A DNA stretch of 64,000 bases from Planococcus sp. MSAK28401 (GTDB lineage: Bacteria > Bacillota > Bacilli > Bacillales_A > Planococcaceae). Below are positions 30,452-39,825 of this stretch, piece after piece. The stretch lies in contig NZ_JAAMTH010000001.1 in assembly GCF_018283455.1 (NCBI RefSeq), forward strand, positions 2,709,501 to 2,773,500. The letters run 5' to 3'. Made by a program: the position numbers and the translations under genes. Position 1 is the stretch's first letter. Each line of letters begins with the position of its first letter. The notes beneath the pieces are model-generated. The model ran no database searches, was not told where the DNA came from, and worked only from the letters and a program-made list of their open reading frames with translations.

Positions 30452-31570
30452 TTACAACTCGCCGAAATATTTGTGCAAAGCTGTCACGATTCGCTGAGAT
30501 GCTTTTCCATCGCCGTATGGATTCGATGCTTGCGACATCGCTTCATACGCGGAGGCATCTGTCAGCAATTCCTTGCCGAGGCGGTAAATCGTTTCTTCAT
30601 CAGTGCCGGCAAGTTTCAAAGTGCCGGCATCGATTCCTTCCGGGCGTTCCGTTGTATCGCGCAATACCAAAACTGGCTTGCCGAGAGACGGCGCTTCTTC
30701 CTGCACCCCGCCTGAATCAGTCAGGATGAAATAAGATTGGGCCGCAAAGTTATGGAAATCCAATACTTCGAGCGGCTCGATCAAATGGATGCGCGGATCT
30801 CGCCCGAGCACTTCATCTGCCACTTCGCGGACAGCTGGATTCATGTGGACTGGATAGACCACTTGAATATCATCATGCTCTTCAGTCAAGCGCTTGATCG
30901 CACGGAACATATTGCGCATCGGTTCGCCGAGGTTTTCGCGGCGGTGGGCGGTCAACAAGATCATGCGGTCGCTGCCGATTTTATCGAGCACCGGGTGATG
31001 GTAATTATCACGCACCGTCGTCTGCAAGGCATCGATCGCTGTATTGCCCGTAATATAGATAGTTTCTTCTTTTTTATTCTCATCACGGAGATTCTGTGCA
31101 GACTTCTCGGTCGGCGCAAAATGGATGTCCGCCATGACACCTGTCAATTGCCGGTTCATCTCTTCCGGGAAAGGAGAGTACTTGTTGTGGGTCCGAAGCC
31201 CGGCTTCTACGTGCCCGATTGAGATTTGATTGTACAAAGCGGCCAAACTTGCCGCGAATGTCGTTGTCGTATCTCCATGGACCAGTACGATATCCGGTTT
31301 CGCTTCTTTCATCACATCATCCAAACCTTGCATAGCCCGTACTGTTACATCACTCAAGGTTTGGCGGTCTTTCATGATGTTCAAGTCAAAATCGGGGGTG
31401 ATGCCGAATGTTTCGAGCACTTGGTCAAGCATTTGGCGATGCTGTGCGGTCACCGTCACAAGAGGTTCGATTGTTTCTGGGTGCTTCTGCAATTCCAACA
31501 CAAGAGGCGCCATTTTAATCGCTTCCGGACGTGTACCGAAAATCGTCATCACTTTCCATTTTTTCGTCAC
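30452..31570 (-). CDS. mnaA: UDP-N-acetylglucosamine 2-epimerase, non-hydrolysing
   Basis: A 372-residue GT-B fold enzyme converting UDP-GlcNAc to UDP-ManNAc for teichoic acid linkage or other wall polymers. Motifs: VMTIFGTRPEAIKMAPL, VTAQHRQMLDQ, VHGDTTTTFAAS, HVEAGLRTHNKYSPFPEEMN, LLTAHRRENLGEP and LTDSGGVQEEAPSLGKPVL. In B. subtilis this gene lies elsewhere, while in Listeria, as I recall, it is also next to upp and atp. It starts 20 bases before the upp stop's end, in the same unit. Confidence 0.94.
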   Translation of the reverse strand: MTKKWKVMTIFGTRPEAIKMAPLVLELQKHPETIEPLVTVTAQHRQMLDQVLETFGITPDFDLNIMKDRQTLSDVTVRAMQGLDDVMKEAKPDIVLVHGDTTTTFAASLAALYNQISIGHVEAGLRTHNKYSPFPEEMNRQLTGVMADIHFAPTEKSAQNLRDENKKEETIYITGNTAIDALQTTVRDNYHHPVLDKIGSDRMILLTAHRRENLGEPMRNMFRAIKRLTEEHDDIQVVYPVHMNPAVREVADEVLGRDPRIHLIEPLEVLDFHNFAAQSYFILTDSGGVQEEAPSLGKPVLVLRDTTERPEGIDAGTLKLAGTDEETIYRLGKELLTDASAYEAMSQASNPYGDGKASQRIVTALHKYFGEL

Positions 31571-31589
31571 TTCTGATCAACCCGCTTTC

Positions 31590-32219
31590 TTATTTTGTTC
31601 CGAACAAGCGATCTCCGGCATCGCCGAGGCCAGGCACGATGTAACCTTTTTCGTTGAGCTTCTCATCGAGTGCCGCGATATAGATGTCGACATCCGGATG
31701 TGCTTTTTGCAAAGCTTCCACACCTTCTGGAGCCGCGATGATGCACATGAACTTAATTTTCGTCGCACCGCGCTTTTTCAACGAGTTGACCGCTTCAATT
31801 GCAGAGCCGCCTGTCGCAAGCATCGGATCGACGACAATCAATTCGCGTTCAGAGACATCTGAAGGCATTTTAAAGTAGTATTCCACAGGCTGTAAAGTTT
31901 CCGGATCACGGTACAAGCCGATATGGCCAACCTTTGCCGCTGGAATCAATTTCAAGACACCATCAACCATTCCAATTCCTGCGCGCAAGATCGGAACGAT
32001 GCCCAATTTTTTCCCGGCCAAGACATTTGATTTGGCAACTTGCACCGGCGTTTCCACATCGATTTCCTGAAGCGGAAGCTCGCGTGTGATTTCAAAGGCC
32101 ATCAAGGTTGAAATCTCATCAACCAATTCACGGAATTCTTTTGTTCCAGTCGATTTGTCGCGGATATACGTCAGTTTATGCTGAATTAACGGATGATCAA
32201 AAACGAATACTTTTCCCAC
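31590..32219 (-). CDS. upp: Uracil phosphoribosyltransferase
   Basis: A 209-residue salvage enzyme making UMP from uracil and PRPP. The PRPP loop [16 protein letters not shown] and uracil-contacting [17 protein letters not shown] are intact. I use the GTG at 32219, which gives [20 protein letters not shown] and exactly the usual length of 209; AAAGGAG lies nine bases before it. The in-frame ATG at 32240 lies within or before that binding site. Confidence 0.95.
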   Translation of the reverse strand: MGKVFVFDHPLIQHKLTYIRDKSTGTKEFRELVDEISTLMAFEITRELPLQEIDVETPVQVAKSNVLAGKKLGIVPILRAGIGMVDGVLKLIPAAKVGHIGLYRDPETLQPVEYYFKMPSDVSERELIVVDPMLATGGSAIEAVNSLKKRGATKIKFMCIIAAPEGVEALQKAHPDVDIYIAALDEKLNEKGYIVPGLGDAGDRLFGTK

Positions 32220-32330
32220 AGTGTATCTCTCCTTTTTCATACATTTTCCTAAACAGTATAACAGAAAACGAAAAGATTTAGAGCTTCACCCCTGCATTAG
32301 AATTATTCAGTCAACTTCACTAGGCAAAAT

Positions 32331-32356
32331 AAAAAACCAGGGCAATTGCCCCGGTT
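32331..32356 (-). terminator. Terminator overlapping the stop of the EAL gene
   Basis: AACC-GGGCAATTGCCC-GGTT hairpin with an A-run at 32331-32336, giving a U-run on the minus transcript. The gene's last base overlaps the stem. Confidence 0.75.
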
Positions 32357-34529
32357 AGAGTAGATGTGCTTCATCAATCGGCATCGGCCGGTGGAATAAA
32401 AAGCCTTGGGCGATGGTGCAGCCCATCTCAAGCAATTGCGTCCGGTCGTCTTCAGTTTCGACGCCTTCCGCGACTGCCCGCAGCCCTAAATTATTCGCTA
32501 GCTGGATGATGGTCCGGATAACGGCACGCGCACCGTGTTCCTCCATATTGGACACAAAGGAACGGTCAATCTTGATTTCTTCGACAGGCAGCTTCTGAAG
32601 ATAGCTGAGCGATGAATAGCCTGTCCCGAAATCATCGATGGATGTCGCAAAGCCATATTGTTTCAGCTGATCGAACACCGTGCCGGCTGTATCGATATCG
32701 ACAACGCCGATGCGCTCAGTGATCTCCAGTTGAATCCATTTTGGATCCACGCCGAATTTTTTCGTTTCATCCACTAAATGCGGCACGAAGGAATGATGAA
32801 AGAAATGTTCTGCTGAAATGTTGATCGCCACTTGGCGCAGCTCCAGCCCTTGCTCTTGACGCTTTTCCAGCCAAGACAAGACCTGCTCGATGACGTGCTG
32901 CTCCAGCTGGCGGATCTTGCCGTTCTTCTCCGCAGCGGGAATGAAAATAGCGGGCGAAATATCCCCAAGTTCCGGCGACTTCCAACGTGCCAACGCCTCA
33001 AAGCCGAGGATCTCGCGGCTTTCGAGCGCCACTTTCGGCTGCAGGAAGACACTGATTTCTTTTCGTTTAAGCGCCACCGTCAATGCATTGGCAACTCGCA
33101 AATCGCGCATCATCAATTCGTCTTGTTCATTTTCAAAATAGCAGACCGCCTCGCCGGTGCGTTCTTTCGCTTTCGATAAAGCACTGTCAGCACAGCGGAC
33201 CAGCTCTTCTGCATTCTGCTGGGCAGGCGTCACAATTGCTACCCCAACTTTGACCGTTAAGAACAAATCCATCTCGCCGATCGACACCGGCTCCCGCAGG
33301 CTGCTTAAAATATCCTCGAGAAACTCAGGCGCGCGTGTTAATGGAATGGCGCTGTAGAGTGACAGTCTCGAGTCGGAAAAGCGCGCGACCATTTTTTCGC
33401 CGGCGCCTCCTGCCAGCACAAGACGGCGGCCAAGCTCCCGGCACAGATCATTGCCTGCCCGGTGGCCGTATTGATCACTGATTTTAATGAATTCGTCTGC
33501 CGAGATGAACGCGACAAAACCTTCTTTGCCATCTTTCACTAGCTCTTTCAGTTCGGTGCGGAAATAGTGGCGATTCGGCAGCCCTGATTCCTCATCGATA
33601 TAGGCAAGGCGCAAGATCTCTTCCTGTTGGCGCGAGAACTTCACTGCCAACGAAACAATCGACGCAATTTCCTCCATAAAGACCAGATCTTTGTGCGAAG
33701 GCTTATAGACTTCCGGAAAGTAAATCCCGAATGTGCCGATTGCTTCTTCCTTGCCGTTAAAAATCGGCACAGACCAAATCGCTTTGATTCCGAAACGGTC
33801 GAGAACGTCTTGCTGGCCACTTAGAAGCGCATCCTGTGCTGCGTCCTCCACAATGACCGGCTCTTGGCGAAGATATGCTGCTCCGCAAGGGCTCACATCG
33901 GCTGATACTTCTAAACCGCGCATCCCGACTGTGAATTCTTCCGGCATCGATTTCGCCGCTCCCACCTGAAAACGTTTCGCCTCGTCCACCAATAGGACGG
34001 TGCAGTGTGAATCGTCGAGGAAAAACGATTCAGCCGTTTCACAGATATTCTGCAGGAGCATTCCGAGCATATGCCCTTTTTCAATGCCTTTATACGTTTC
34101 TTTCTGCAAATCAATCAAGGTTTCTGCCCGCCGGCGGTCGCTGATATCCCGTTGCAGCATCAGGATATAACGCAATGATTTTTCCGGAAACGCCAAGGGT
34201 TGGACGGTGATTTCGTTCCAGAAAGGCGTGCCGTCTTTTCGGTAATTGACGATTTCAAAAACGCCGTGCTTAGCCGATGCAGTGGCCTCTCGAATCTTAA
34301 TGCCGATATCGGCATCGGTTTTCGTCCCGTGGAGGAATTTACCGTTTTTCCCGATAACTTCCTTTTCGCTATACCCGGTCATTTCAAAAAACGCTTCATT
34401 TGCATAGGCGATTGGATGATCGGAAATTTCCGGGTTCACGACGACAAAGCTCGTGTGGAATTCAATCCCGAGACGGCGCAGCCAATCTATAATCACTTTC
34501 CGGTCTTCCTGGATTTCATATTGATGCAT
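32355..34529 (-). CDS. PAS(LOV-like)-GAF-degenerate GGDEF-EAL cyclic di-GMP phosphodiesterase
   Basis: A 724-residue cytoplasmic signalling protein. Residues 20-130 are a LOV-type PAS domain, but the flavin-adduct motif GxNCRFLQ reads GKNGKFLH, with Gly63 where the photoactive Cys should be. Residues 145-300 are a GAF domain. In the GGDEF-like domain (305-465) the signature is SDSRL at 385-389, so cyclase activity is not expected. The EAL domain (475-724) has every catalytic residue: Glu511 (EAL), Asn570, Glu602, Asp632/Asp633 (DDFGTGYS), Lys653, Glu688 and Gln708. It should therefore hydrolyse c-di-GMP under control of the PAS and GAF inputs. It lies between upp and glyA as a single-gene insertion. 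Confidence 0.9.
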   Translation of the reverse strand: MHQYEIQEDRKVIIDWLRRLGIEFHTSFVVVNPEISDHPIAYANEAFFEMTGYSEKEVIGKNGKFLHGTKTDADIGIKIREATASAKHGVFEIVNYRKDGTPFWNEITVQPLAFPEKSLRYILMLQRDISDRRRAETLIDLQKETYKGIEKGHMLGMLLQNICETAESFFLDDSHCTVLLVDEAKRFQVGAAKSMPEEFTVGMRGLEVSADVSPCGAAYLRQEPVIVEDAAQDALLSGQQDVLDRFGIKAIWSVPIFNGKEEAIGTFGIYFPEVYKPSHKDLVFMEEIASIVSLAVKFSRQQEEILRLAYIDEESGLPNRHYFRTELKELVKDGKEGFVAFISADEFIKISDQYGHRAGNDLCRELGRRLVLAGGAGEKMVARFSDSRLSLYSAIPLTRAPEFLEDILSSLREPVSIGEMDLFLTVKVGVAIVTPAQQNAEELVRCADSALSKAKERTGEAVCYFENEQDELMMRDLRVANALTVALKRKEISVFLQPKVALESREILGFEALARWKSPELGDISPAIFIPAAEKNGKIRQLEQHVIEQVLSWLEKRQEQGLELRQVAINISAEHFFHHSFVPHLVDETKKFGVDPKWIQLEITERIGVVDIDTAGTVFDQLKQYGFATSIDDFGTGYSSLSYLQKLPVEEIKIDRSFVSNMEEHGARAVIRTIIQLANNLGLRAVAEGVETEDDRTQLLEMGCTIAQGFLFHRPMPIDEAHLL

Positions 34530-34564
34530 ACGCGTCCCTCCCAGTTTTTCTCATTATGTATGGT

Positions 34565-34598
34565 GAAAAAAAGCCGCCAATGCATGTGGCGGCTTTAT
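34565..34598 (-). terminator. Terminator of glyA
   Basis: GCCGCCA (34573-34579) / TGGCGGC (34587-34593) behind an A-run, directly after the glyA stop. Confidence 0.85.
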
Positions 34599-34630
34599 TC
34601 ATTTCAATATTCATCTAAATATTCAACTGC

Positions 34631-35866
34631 TTATTTGTACAAAGGATGGGCAGCTGTTAATTTCGCTGTACGGTCAGCCGCTTCCTTCTTCACAGCTTCG
34701 TCTTCCGGGTTTTTCAATAGAAGCGCCATGATGGAAGCAATTTCTTTCATTTCTTCTTCTTTGAAACCGCGGGATGTGACGGCTGCTGTTCCGAGACGGA
34801 TGCCGGATGTAACAAACGGGCTTTCCGGATCGAACGGGATAGTATTTTTATTGGTCGTGATGCCGACTTCGTCCAACACATGTTCCGCTACTTTGCCCGT
34901 CAAGTTAAGTGAACGGAGATCGAGCAGCAATAAGTGGTTGTCTGTGCCGCCGGAAACGATATCGACGCCTTCAGCCGTTAAGCTATCAGCCAAGACATTC
35001 GCGTTTTTGACGACCTGGTCGATGTAATCTTTGAATTCTGGCTCTTGCGCTTCGCCGAAAGCGACCGCCTTTGCCGCAATGACGTGCATTAACGGGCCGC
35101 CCTGGATGCCAGGGAAAATGATTTTGTCGATCTTTTTCGCAAACTCTTCTTTGCAAAGAATCAAGCCGCCGCGTGGGCCGCGCAATGTTTTATGGGTAGT
35201 GGAAGTAACAAAATGTGCATGAGGCACTGGGTTCGGATGGGCACCGGTTGCGACAAGCCCTGCAATATGAGCCATGTCGACCATCAAGTACGCACCGACT
35301 TCATCAGCGATTTCGCGGAATTTCGCGAAATCCAATGTGCGGGAATATGCACTTGCGCCGGCAACGATCATTTTCGGCTTATGCTCAAGAGCTGACTGGC
35401 GAACCGCTTCGTAATCGAGCAACTGCGTATCTTTATCAACGCCGTATTCGACGAAATTGTACTGCATGCCGCTGAAGTTGACTTTGCTGCCGTGTGTCAA
35501 ATGTCCGCCATGGTTCAAGTTCATGCCAAGGACGGTATCGCCTTGTTCAAGCATCGCTGTGTAGACAGCCATATTCGCCTGTGAACCGGAGTGTGGCTGA
35601 ACGTTTGCATGCTCTGCGCCGAAAATTTCTTTCAAGCGGTCGCGTGCGATATTTTCCACTACATCTACAAATTCACAACCGCCGTAATAGCGTTTGCCCG
35701 GATAGCCTTCTGCGTATTTATTGGTCAACACGGACCCTTGTGCATCCATAACTGCCTGGGATACAAAGTTTTCCGATGCGATCAATTCGATATTCGCTTC
35801 TTGGCGTTCTTTTTCCGCGTTCATTGCTTCATATACTGCCTGATCCTGCGCCTTAATCAATTCCAT
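34631..35866 (-). CDS. glyA: Serine hydroxymethyltransferase
   Basis: A 411-residue PLP enzyme interconverting serine and glycine with tetrahydrofolate. The PLP lysine lies in [27 protein letters not shown], the [10 protein letters not shown] loop and the [12 protein letters not shown] motif are typical. The start at 35866 follows GGGAGGG and overlaps ywlG by 14 bases; longer frames upstream belong to the ywlG region. It is third in a unit with rpiB and ywlG. Confidence 0.96.
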   Translation of the reverse strand: MELIKAQDQAVYEAMNAEKERQEANIELIASENFVSQAVMDAQGSVLTNKYAEGYPGKRYYGGCEFVDVVENIARDRLKEIFGAEHANVQPHSGSQANMAVYTAMLEQGDTVLGMNLNHGGHLTHGSKVNFSGMQYNFVEYGVDKDTQLLDYEAVRQSALEHKPKMIVAGASAYSRTLDFAKFREIADEVGAYLMVDMAHIAGLVATGAHPNPVPHAHFVTSTTHKTLRGPRGGLILCKEEFAKKIDKIIFPGIQGGPLMHVIAAKAVAFGEAQEPEFKDYIDQVVKNANVLADSLTAEGVDIVSGGTDNHLLLLDLRSLNLTGKVAEHVLDEVGITTNKNTIPFDPESPFVTSGIRLGTAAVTSRGFKEEEMKEIASIMALLLKNPEDEAVKKEAADRTAKLTAAHPLYK

Positions 35867-36437
35867 CTGTCTTTCCCTCCCGTGATTGAAGAACCTGTCG
35901 ATCATAGCTCGCACGGACACCGCCGATCAATTTCGGACGTGTCGTCGCACTTGATACGATCGCTTCCCCTATTAGTTTAACAGAAGTCCGCACCGGAACG
36001 GCGACTCTTTTTAAATGCATGCCGATCATCGTCTGCCCGATGTCCACTCCGGCGTGGGCAGCAATTTCCTCGACGACGACCGGGTCACTCATATTCATGA
36101 AGGCGTAAGCACTCATCGACCCGCCGGCTTTTGCCACCGGCACTACCGATACCGGCTCCAAGCCATAGCGTTCGGCAGCTGCCCGCTCAATGGTCAGCGC
36201 GCGGTTAATATGCTCACAGCCTTGAAACACCAGAAACAATCCGTGCCGTTCCACAAACACGCGCAGCGGTTCGAACAGGCTTTCTGCAATATCAAGCCCG
36301 CCGCCTGTACCGATGCGCTCGCCGGCGACTTCAGAAGTCGAACAGCCGACGACGAATAATTGGCCTTCCTTGAATGCAATCTGTTGCTCCAATTCGCTGA
36401 GAACCTCTTCAAGCTGCAACTGCCATAAGCTTTGCAT
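35853..36437 (-). CDS. ywlG: DUF436 / TIGR01440 family protein
   Basis: A 194-residue protein of unknown function, conserved between rpiB and glyA across Bacilli. Motifs are [32 protein letters not shown] and [17 protein letters not shown]. Two cysteines sit in conserved positions. It is 12 bases after rpiB and overlaps glyA. A catalytic role is possible but not shown. Confidence 0.9.
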   Translation of the reverse strand: MQSLWQLQLEEVLSELEQQIAFKEGQLFVVGCSTSEVAGERIGTGGGLDIAESLFEPLRVFVERHGLFLVFQGCEHINRALTIERAAAERYGLEPVSVVPVAKAGGSMSAYAFMNMSDPVVVEEIAAHAGVDIGQTMIGMHLKRVAVPVRTSVKLIGEAIVSSATTRPKLIGGVRASYDRQVLQSREGKTDGID

Positions 36438-36449
36438 GCTTACTCCTCC

Positions 36450-36887
36450 TTAGTTTTCGAGTGCGCTGATTTTCTGTACGCGGTTTTGGTGGCGGCCGCC
36501 TTCAAAATCAGTCGTTAGCCATGTTTTCGCAATTTCTTGCGCGAGCCCTGGCCCGATGACACGTTCGCCCATCGCCAAGATATTCGAATCGTTGTGCTCG
36601 CGCGTCGCTTTTGCGCTGAATACATCATGTACAAGCGCGCAACGGATGCCTTTTACTTTATTGGCGGAAATCGACATGCCGATCCCTGTGCCGCAAATCA
36701 AAATCCCTTTATCAAATTCTCCGCTGGCGACACCTTCCGCTACCGGTTGTGCATAATCCGGGTAGTCGACAGAGTCGTCCGTTTGCGGTCCGAAGTCTTT
36801 GTATTCAATGCCTAGCTCGTTCAATAGATTGACAATCTCCTTGCGCAGATTATTGCCGCCGTGGTCTGATGAAATTGCTATTCTCAT
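36450..36887 (-). CDS. rpiB: Ribose-5-phosphate isomerase B
   Basis: A 145-residue LacA/RpiB-family isomerase of the pentose phosphate pathway: MRIAISSDHGGNNLRKEI, the catalytic ICGTGIGMSISANKVKGIRC segment and HNDSNILAMGERVIG. The ATG at 36887 follows AAGAGGG. An extended -10 element (TGTTAGAAT on the minus strand, 36953-36961) upstream may be its promoter. Confidence 0.94.
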   Translation of the reverse strand: MRIAISSDHGGNNLRKEIVNLLNELGIEYKDFGPQTDDSVDYPDYAQPVAEGVASGEFDKGILICGTGIGMSISANKVKGIRCALVHDVFSAKATREHNDSNILAMGERVIGPGLAQEIAKTWLTTDFEGGRHQNRVQKISALEN

Positions 36888-37031
36888 GATTAACCCTCTT
36901 TTCGTTTTCATTTAGCGGACAGTTCTCAAATCAGCGCCGCCGCTTTTATTTAATTCTAACATTTTTGAACAGTTCCATGTTACTTCCTCTCGCCTGCTTT
37001 CTGCAACTGAAATCTTCGTGGCCGGCAATCG

Positions 37032-37080
37032 AAAAAAACTGTCCCGAAGCACATGCATTTATGCTCTTGGACAGCTCTTT
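37032..37080 (-). terminator. Terminator of ywlE
   Basis: CTGTCC (37039-37044) / GGACAG (37069-37074) with an internal AGCA/TGCT stem and an A-run on the left; it begins just behind the ywlE stop at 37085. Confidence 0.75.
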
Positions 37081-37084
37081 CCAG

Positions 37085-37519
37085 TTACGTGATGTCTAAT
37101 TGCTTTGCCATCTTGTCGATCAATTGTTCCAGCTCTTGATAAGTCTTGCGGTAATCCGCCAAGGAACCTCCGTAAGGATCGCTGACATCGCCGCTCGAGC
37201 CTTCCGCAAATTCCTTCACCGTGTGCAGCTTTGTCGCTACTTCTGGATAGTATTGCATGAGTGCCATTTTATGCGAATAAGTCATCGTCAAGATCAGCTC
37301 CGCCCATTCCACATCGCGCGGGTCGAGCGGCTTCGAGATATGATCGAATTCGATGGACTGCTCGCTCAATACTTTCTGTGCATTGGCTGACAGCGGCGCT
37401 TGCCCCGCATAGATCCCGGCCGAGCGGGCTTCCATTCCCACGATGTTACGGGTATGCACAATCGCTTCCGCCATCGGGCTGCGGCACGTATTTCCCGTGC
37501 AGACGAATAAAATCTTCAT
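37085..37519 (-). CDS. ywlE: Protein arginine phosphatase
   Basis: A 144-residue low-molecular-weight phosphatase fold. The P-loop is CTGNTCRSPMAEA with Cys7, Arg13 and Thr11; the Thr is the residue that makes B. subtilis YwlE specific for phospho-arginine. The general acid Asp is in SDPYGGS. It reverses McsB arginine kinase action. GGGGGGA precedes the ATG at 37519. The mntP gene that lies next to it in B. subtilis is absent and a repeat block takes its place. Confidence 0.93.
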   Translation of the reverse strand: MKILFVCTGNTCRSPMAEAIVHTRNIVGMEARSAGIYAGQAPLSANAQKVLSEQSIEFDHISKPLDPRDVEWAELILTMTYSHKMALMQYYPEVATKLHTVKEFAEGSSGDVSDPYGGSLADYRKTYQELEQLIDKMAKQLDIT

Positions 37520-37679
37520 CCAATCCCCCCTTATCCAAGCTTCTGTGTCGCCATCTTTTGCGTTCAATGAACTCTCCAGATTAGCGTGTGTCTACCTATT
37601 ATTATACCGCATTTTATCGAGCTATTGTATGGATGCGGATTGGGCTGGATGGTGTAGCAGTCATTGCGGATAGCTGAAC

Positions 37680-38045
37680 TTGAGAGTGAATTGGATTGTT
37701 CATGGATTTTTTCTTCGTGAAGCAGCTGCCTCCCGCTTTGGGCTGGCCTCCCGCAATGAGCCAAGAAGAACACTTGTCTCATCGCTCCGGCTCGCCCTTG
37801 TGCGCGGTTCGGCTTTGAGATTTCATTGGATGTTGCATGCAAGGAAATGTCGCTGTTGATTGGATTCATCCGCTGGTATCGTCGCTTAGCTGGACTTGAG
37901 AGTGAATTGGATTGTTCATTGATCTTTTCTTCGTGAAGCAGTCGCCTCCCGCTTGGGGCTGGCCTCTCGCAATGAGCCAAGAAGAACACTTGTCTCATCG
38001 CTCCGGCTCGCCCTTGTGCGCGGTTCGGCTTTTAGGTTTCATTGG
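37680..38045. repeat. Family C tandem units, two copies
   Basis: Hairpins at 37753-37785 and 37969-38001, 216 bases apart, in the opposite orientation to those in 280-965. Arms are GCAATGAG/CTCATCGC, inner stem CCAAG/CTTGT around AAGAACA. Flanks (GCCTCCCGCTT-GGGCTGGCCT and CCGGCTCGCCCTTGTGCGCG) match the other arrays. No gene is seen in 37520-38747. Confidence 0.75.
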
Positions 38046-38224
38046 ATATTGCATGCGAGAAAGCCCGCCTGTTAATTGGGGGCATACGCTGATGAAGAAG
38101 CTTAATCAGACTTGCTAATTGTGAATTTACTGTAGCTATATAATTTAGACTTACGAATCAGAACAAAATTATTCACACTAAGTCCAATGCGAAATGCATT
38201 TTATTTACTTTCTAAAACTAAAGA

Positions 38225-38515
38225 TGAAGCGGAAAGGGGCGACTCCGGGAGGATTAGCGAGACAATTGAGACCCTGCAAGCGAATATGCGAAAGGTATTG
38301 AGCGTATTCGTTTGCGAAGCTCGAACATCGTGAGAGTTGAGCAGGCGTGGTTTTGCGTAGCGACGAAGCGGCTCAATGAATGAATGAACGAGGTGAACCG
38401 AGTCCATTCATTTGCGACGCATCTGCATGCAGATCTTTTTTGCGATGCCCGAACATAGTGAGGGTTGAGCAGATGTGGGAGCAACGCTTTCCATGTGATG
38501 CCCTTTCACAGAGAA
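38225..38515. repeat. Enlarged family A element with internal direct repeats
   Basis: AAAGGGGC near 38233 pairs with GCCCTTT near 38500. Near the left end is GACTCCGGGAGGAT, a family A block. Between the arms, a unit of about 40 bases containing CGAACAT-GTGAG-GTTGAGCAG occurs twice, about 130 bases apart (near 38311 and 38440). Confidence 0.5.
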
Positions 38516-38576
38516 ACTAGGCACCCTGGATTGAGCACTAGTGAGGGAAGCGGCTCAACACCCGCCCCATCCCCGG

Positions 38577-38612
38577 GCAGCTGAAAACGCGACGTCCTGT
38601 CGCATCAGCTGC
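38577..38612. repeat. Family B hairpin, copy 3
   Basis: GCAGCTG (38577-38583) / CAGCTGC (38606-38612) enclosing CGCGACGTCCTGTCGC. The tip is the same as in the copy at 30380-30415, but the outer arms differ and still pair. Confidence 0.65.
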
Positions 38613-38684
38613 ATGACCTGCATCCTGCAGGCCCCAAGCGTGCCCTTTGCAGCGGAATCTCCCATTCTCCCTTAATTTTAAACA

Positions 38685-38715
38685 CAAAAAAACCACTGGA
38701 AATTTCCCAGTGGCT
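38685..38715 (-). terminator. Terminator of ywlC
   Basis: CCACTGG (38693-38699) / CCAGTGG (38707-38713) with A-run at 38686-38692, directly behind the ywlC stop at 38748. Confidence 0.82.
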
Positions 38716-38747
38716 TTACATACTGTCATCTAATTCATTTGCCGGAT

Positions 38748-39737
38748 TCAGCTGAACCATTTATGGTCCGCTGCTTTTTCCAGGCGGTTCATCAGGGCAG
38801 CGTCTTCATTTTCCGGCAACACGCACGCCAGGATCAAATCAGCATCTGTTTGGTCACATCTGCGCAAGCTGTCGTATAACTTATCCACAGCAAGCGGGAA
38901 GCAATAATCCGCTGTCTCGAAATCCTCGCGGCTCAGCACAGCGATTTTTTTCTTCTTGCCGTGAATATGATCGATCGCTTTTTCGATGAGCTTGCTATTG
39001 TGCTCGATCAAATAAAGCGGGGCAGCCGGTGCATAGTGGGCATACTTCATGCCAGGTGATTTCGGTGTATTGCCTTTTGTCTCGGAAGACAAGCGGACAG
39101 TCCCGATTACTTCTTCCAATTGTTCTTTCGTCACTTGTCCAGGACGCAAGATAACTGGCGGTGCGCTCGTCATGTCGAGCACTGTCGATTCGATGCCAAC
39201 TTGTGTCGGCCCACCGTCCAAAATAAGCGGAATCTTGGTGTTCATATCGAAATAGACATGCTCTGCCAAAGTCGGGCTCGGTTTTCCGCTCGTATTGGCG
39301 CTCGGCGCTGCAACTGGCTGCTTCAGGCGCTTTAATAAATTCAATGCAACCGGATGGTTCGGTACGCGAATGCCTACCGTCGGCAAGCCTGCTGTTACAT
39401 TAGAAGCAAAGGTGTCCGGTTTTGCCTGCATGATCAAAGTCAGTGCCCCTGGCCAAAAAGCATCCATGCATTGCAAGGCTTTTTCAGGAACATCTTCAAC
39501 ATACTTTAAGGCAGTTTCTTTGGAATCCACATGAACAATCAATGGATTGTCGGTCGGGCGGCCTTTCGCTCCGAAAATTTTGTCGACAGCGGTCGCGTTC
39601 ATTGCATCCGCCCCAAGGCCATAAACGGTTTCGGTCGGGAATGCGACGACCTCCCCTCCCCGGATATAATCCACAGCTTGTGTATAACTTTCATCTTTGT
39701 TCACATGTTCATCCACAAGAATTGTTTTCGTTTCCAC
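38748..39737 (-). CDS. ywlC: L-threonylcarbamoyladenylate synthase (Sua5)
   Basis: A 329-residue two-domain enzyme in synthesis of the t6A37 modification of tRNAs. The YrdC/TsaC domain (residues 20-205) shows GGEVVAFPTETVYGLGADA, KGRPTDNPLIVHV and VAAPSANTSGKPSPT; the C-terminal Sua5 domain begins near GNTPKSPGMKYAHYAP. It is adjacent to prmC, with no spoIIR, ywlA or ywlB between them as in B. subtilis. Confidence 0.94.
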   Translation of the reverse strand: METKTILVDEHVNKDESYTQAVDYIRGGEVVAFPTETVYGLGADAMNATAVDKIFGAKGRPTDNPLIVHVDSKETALKYVEDVPEKALQCMDAFWPGALTLIMQAKPDTFASNVTAGLPTVGIRVPNHPVALNLLKRLKQPVAAPSANTSGKPSPTLAEHVYFDMNTKIPLILDGGPTQVGIESTVLDMTSAPPVILRPGQVTKEQLEEVIGTVRLSSETKGNTPKSPGMKYAHYAPAAPLYLIEHNSKLIEKAIDHIHGKKKKIAVLSREDFETADYCFPLAVDKLYDSLRRCDQTDADLILACVLPENEDAALMNRLEKAADHKWFS

Positions 39738-39825
39738 CTAAACATCTCCAGTACAATAAGGTTTTGGCGACAATATCCACATTTTGTGGATAACACCCCT
39801 TAATATCAGGTGATTTGTGCACAAA

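Noticed and set aside
35867..35920. Longer glyA starting at 35920
   Set aside because: The extra 18 residues lie in the ywlG end and lack family similarity; GGGAGGG supports the ATG at 35866.
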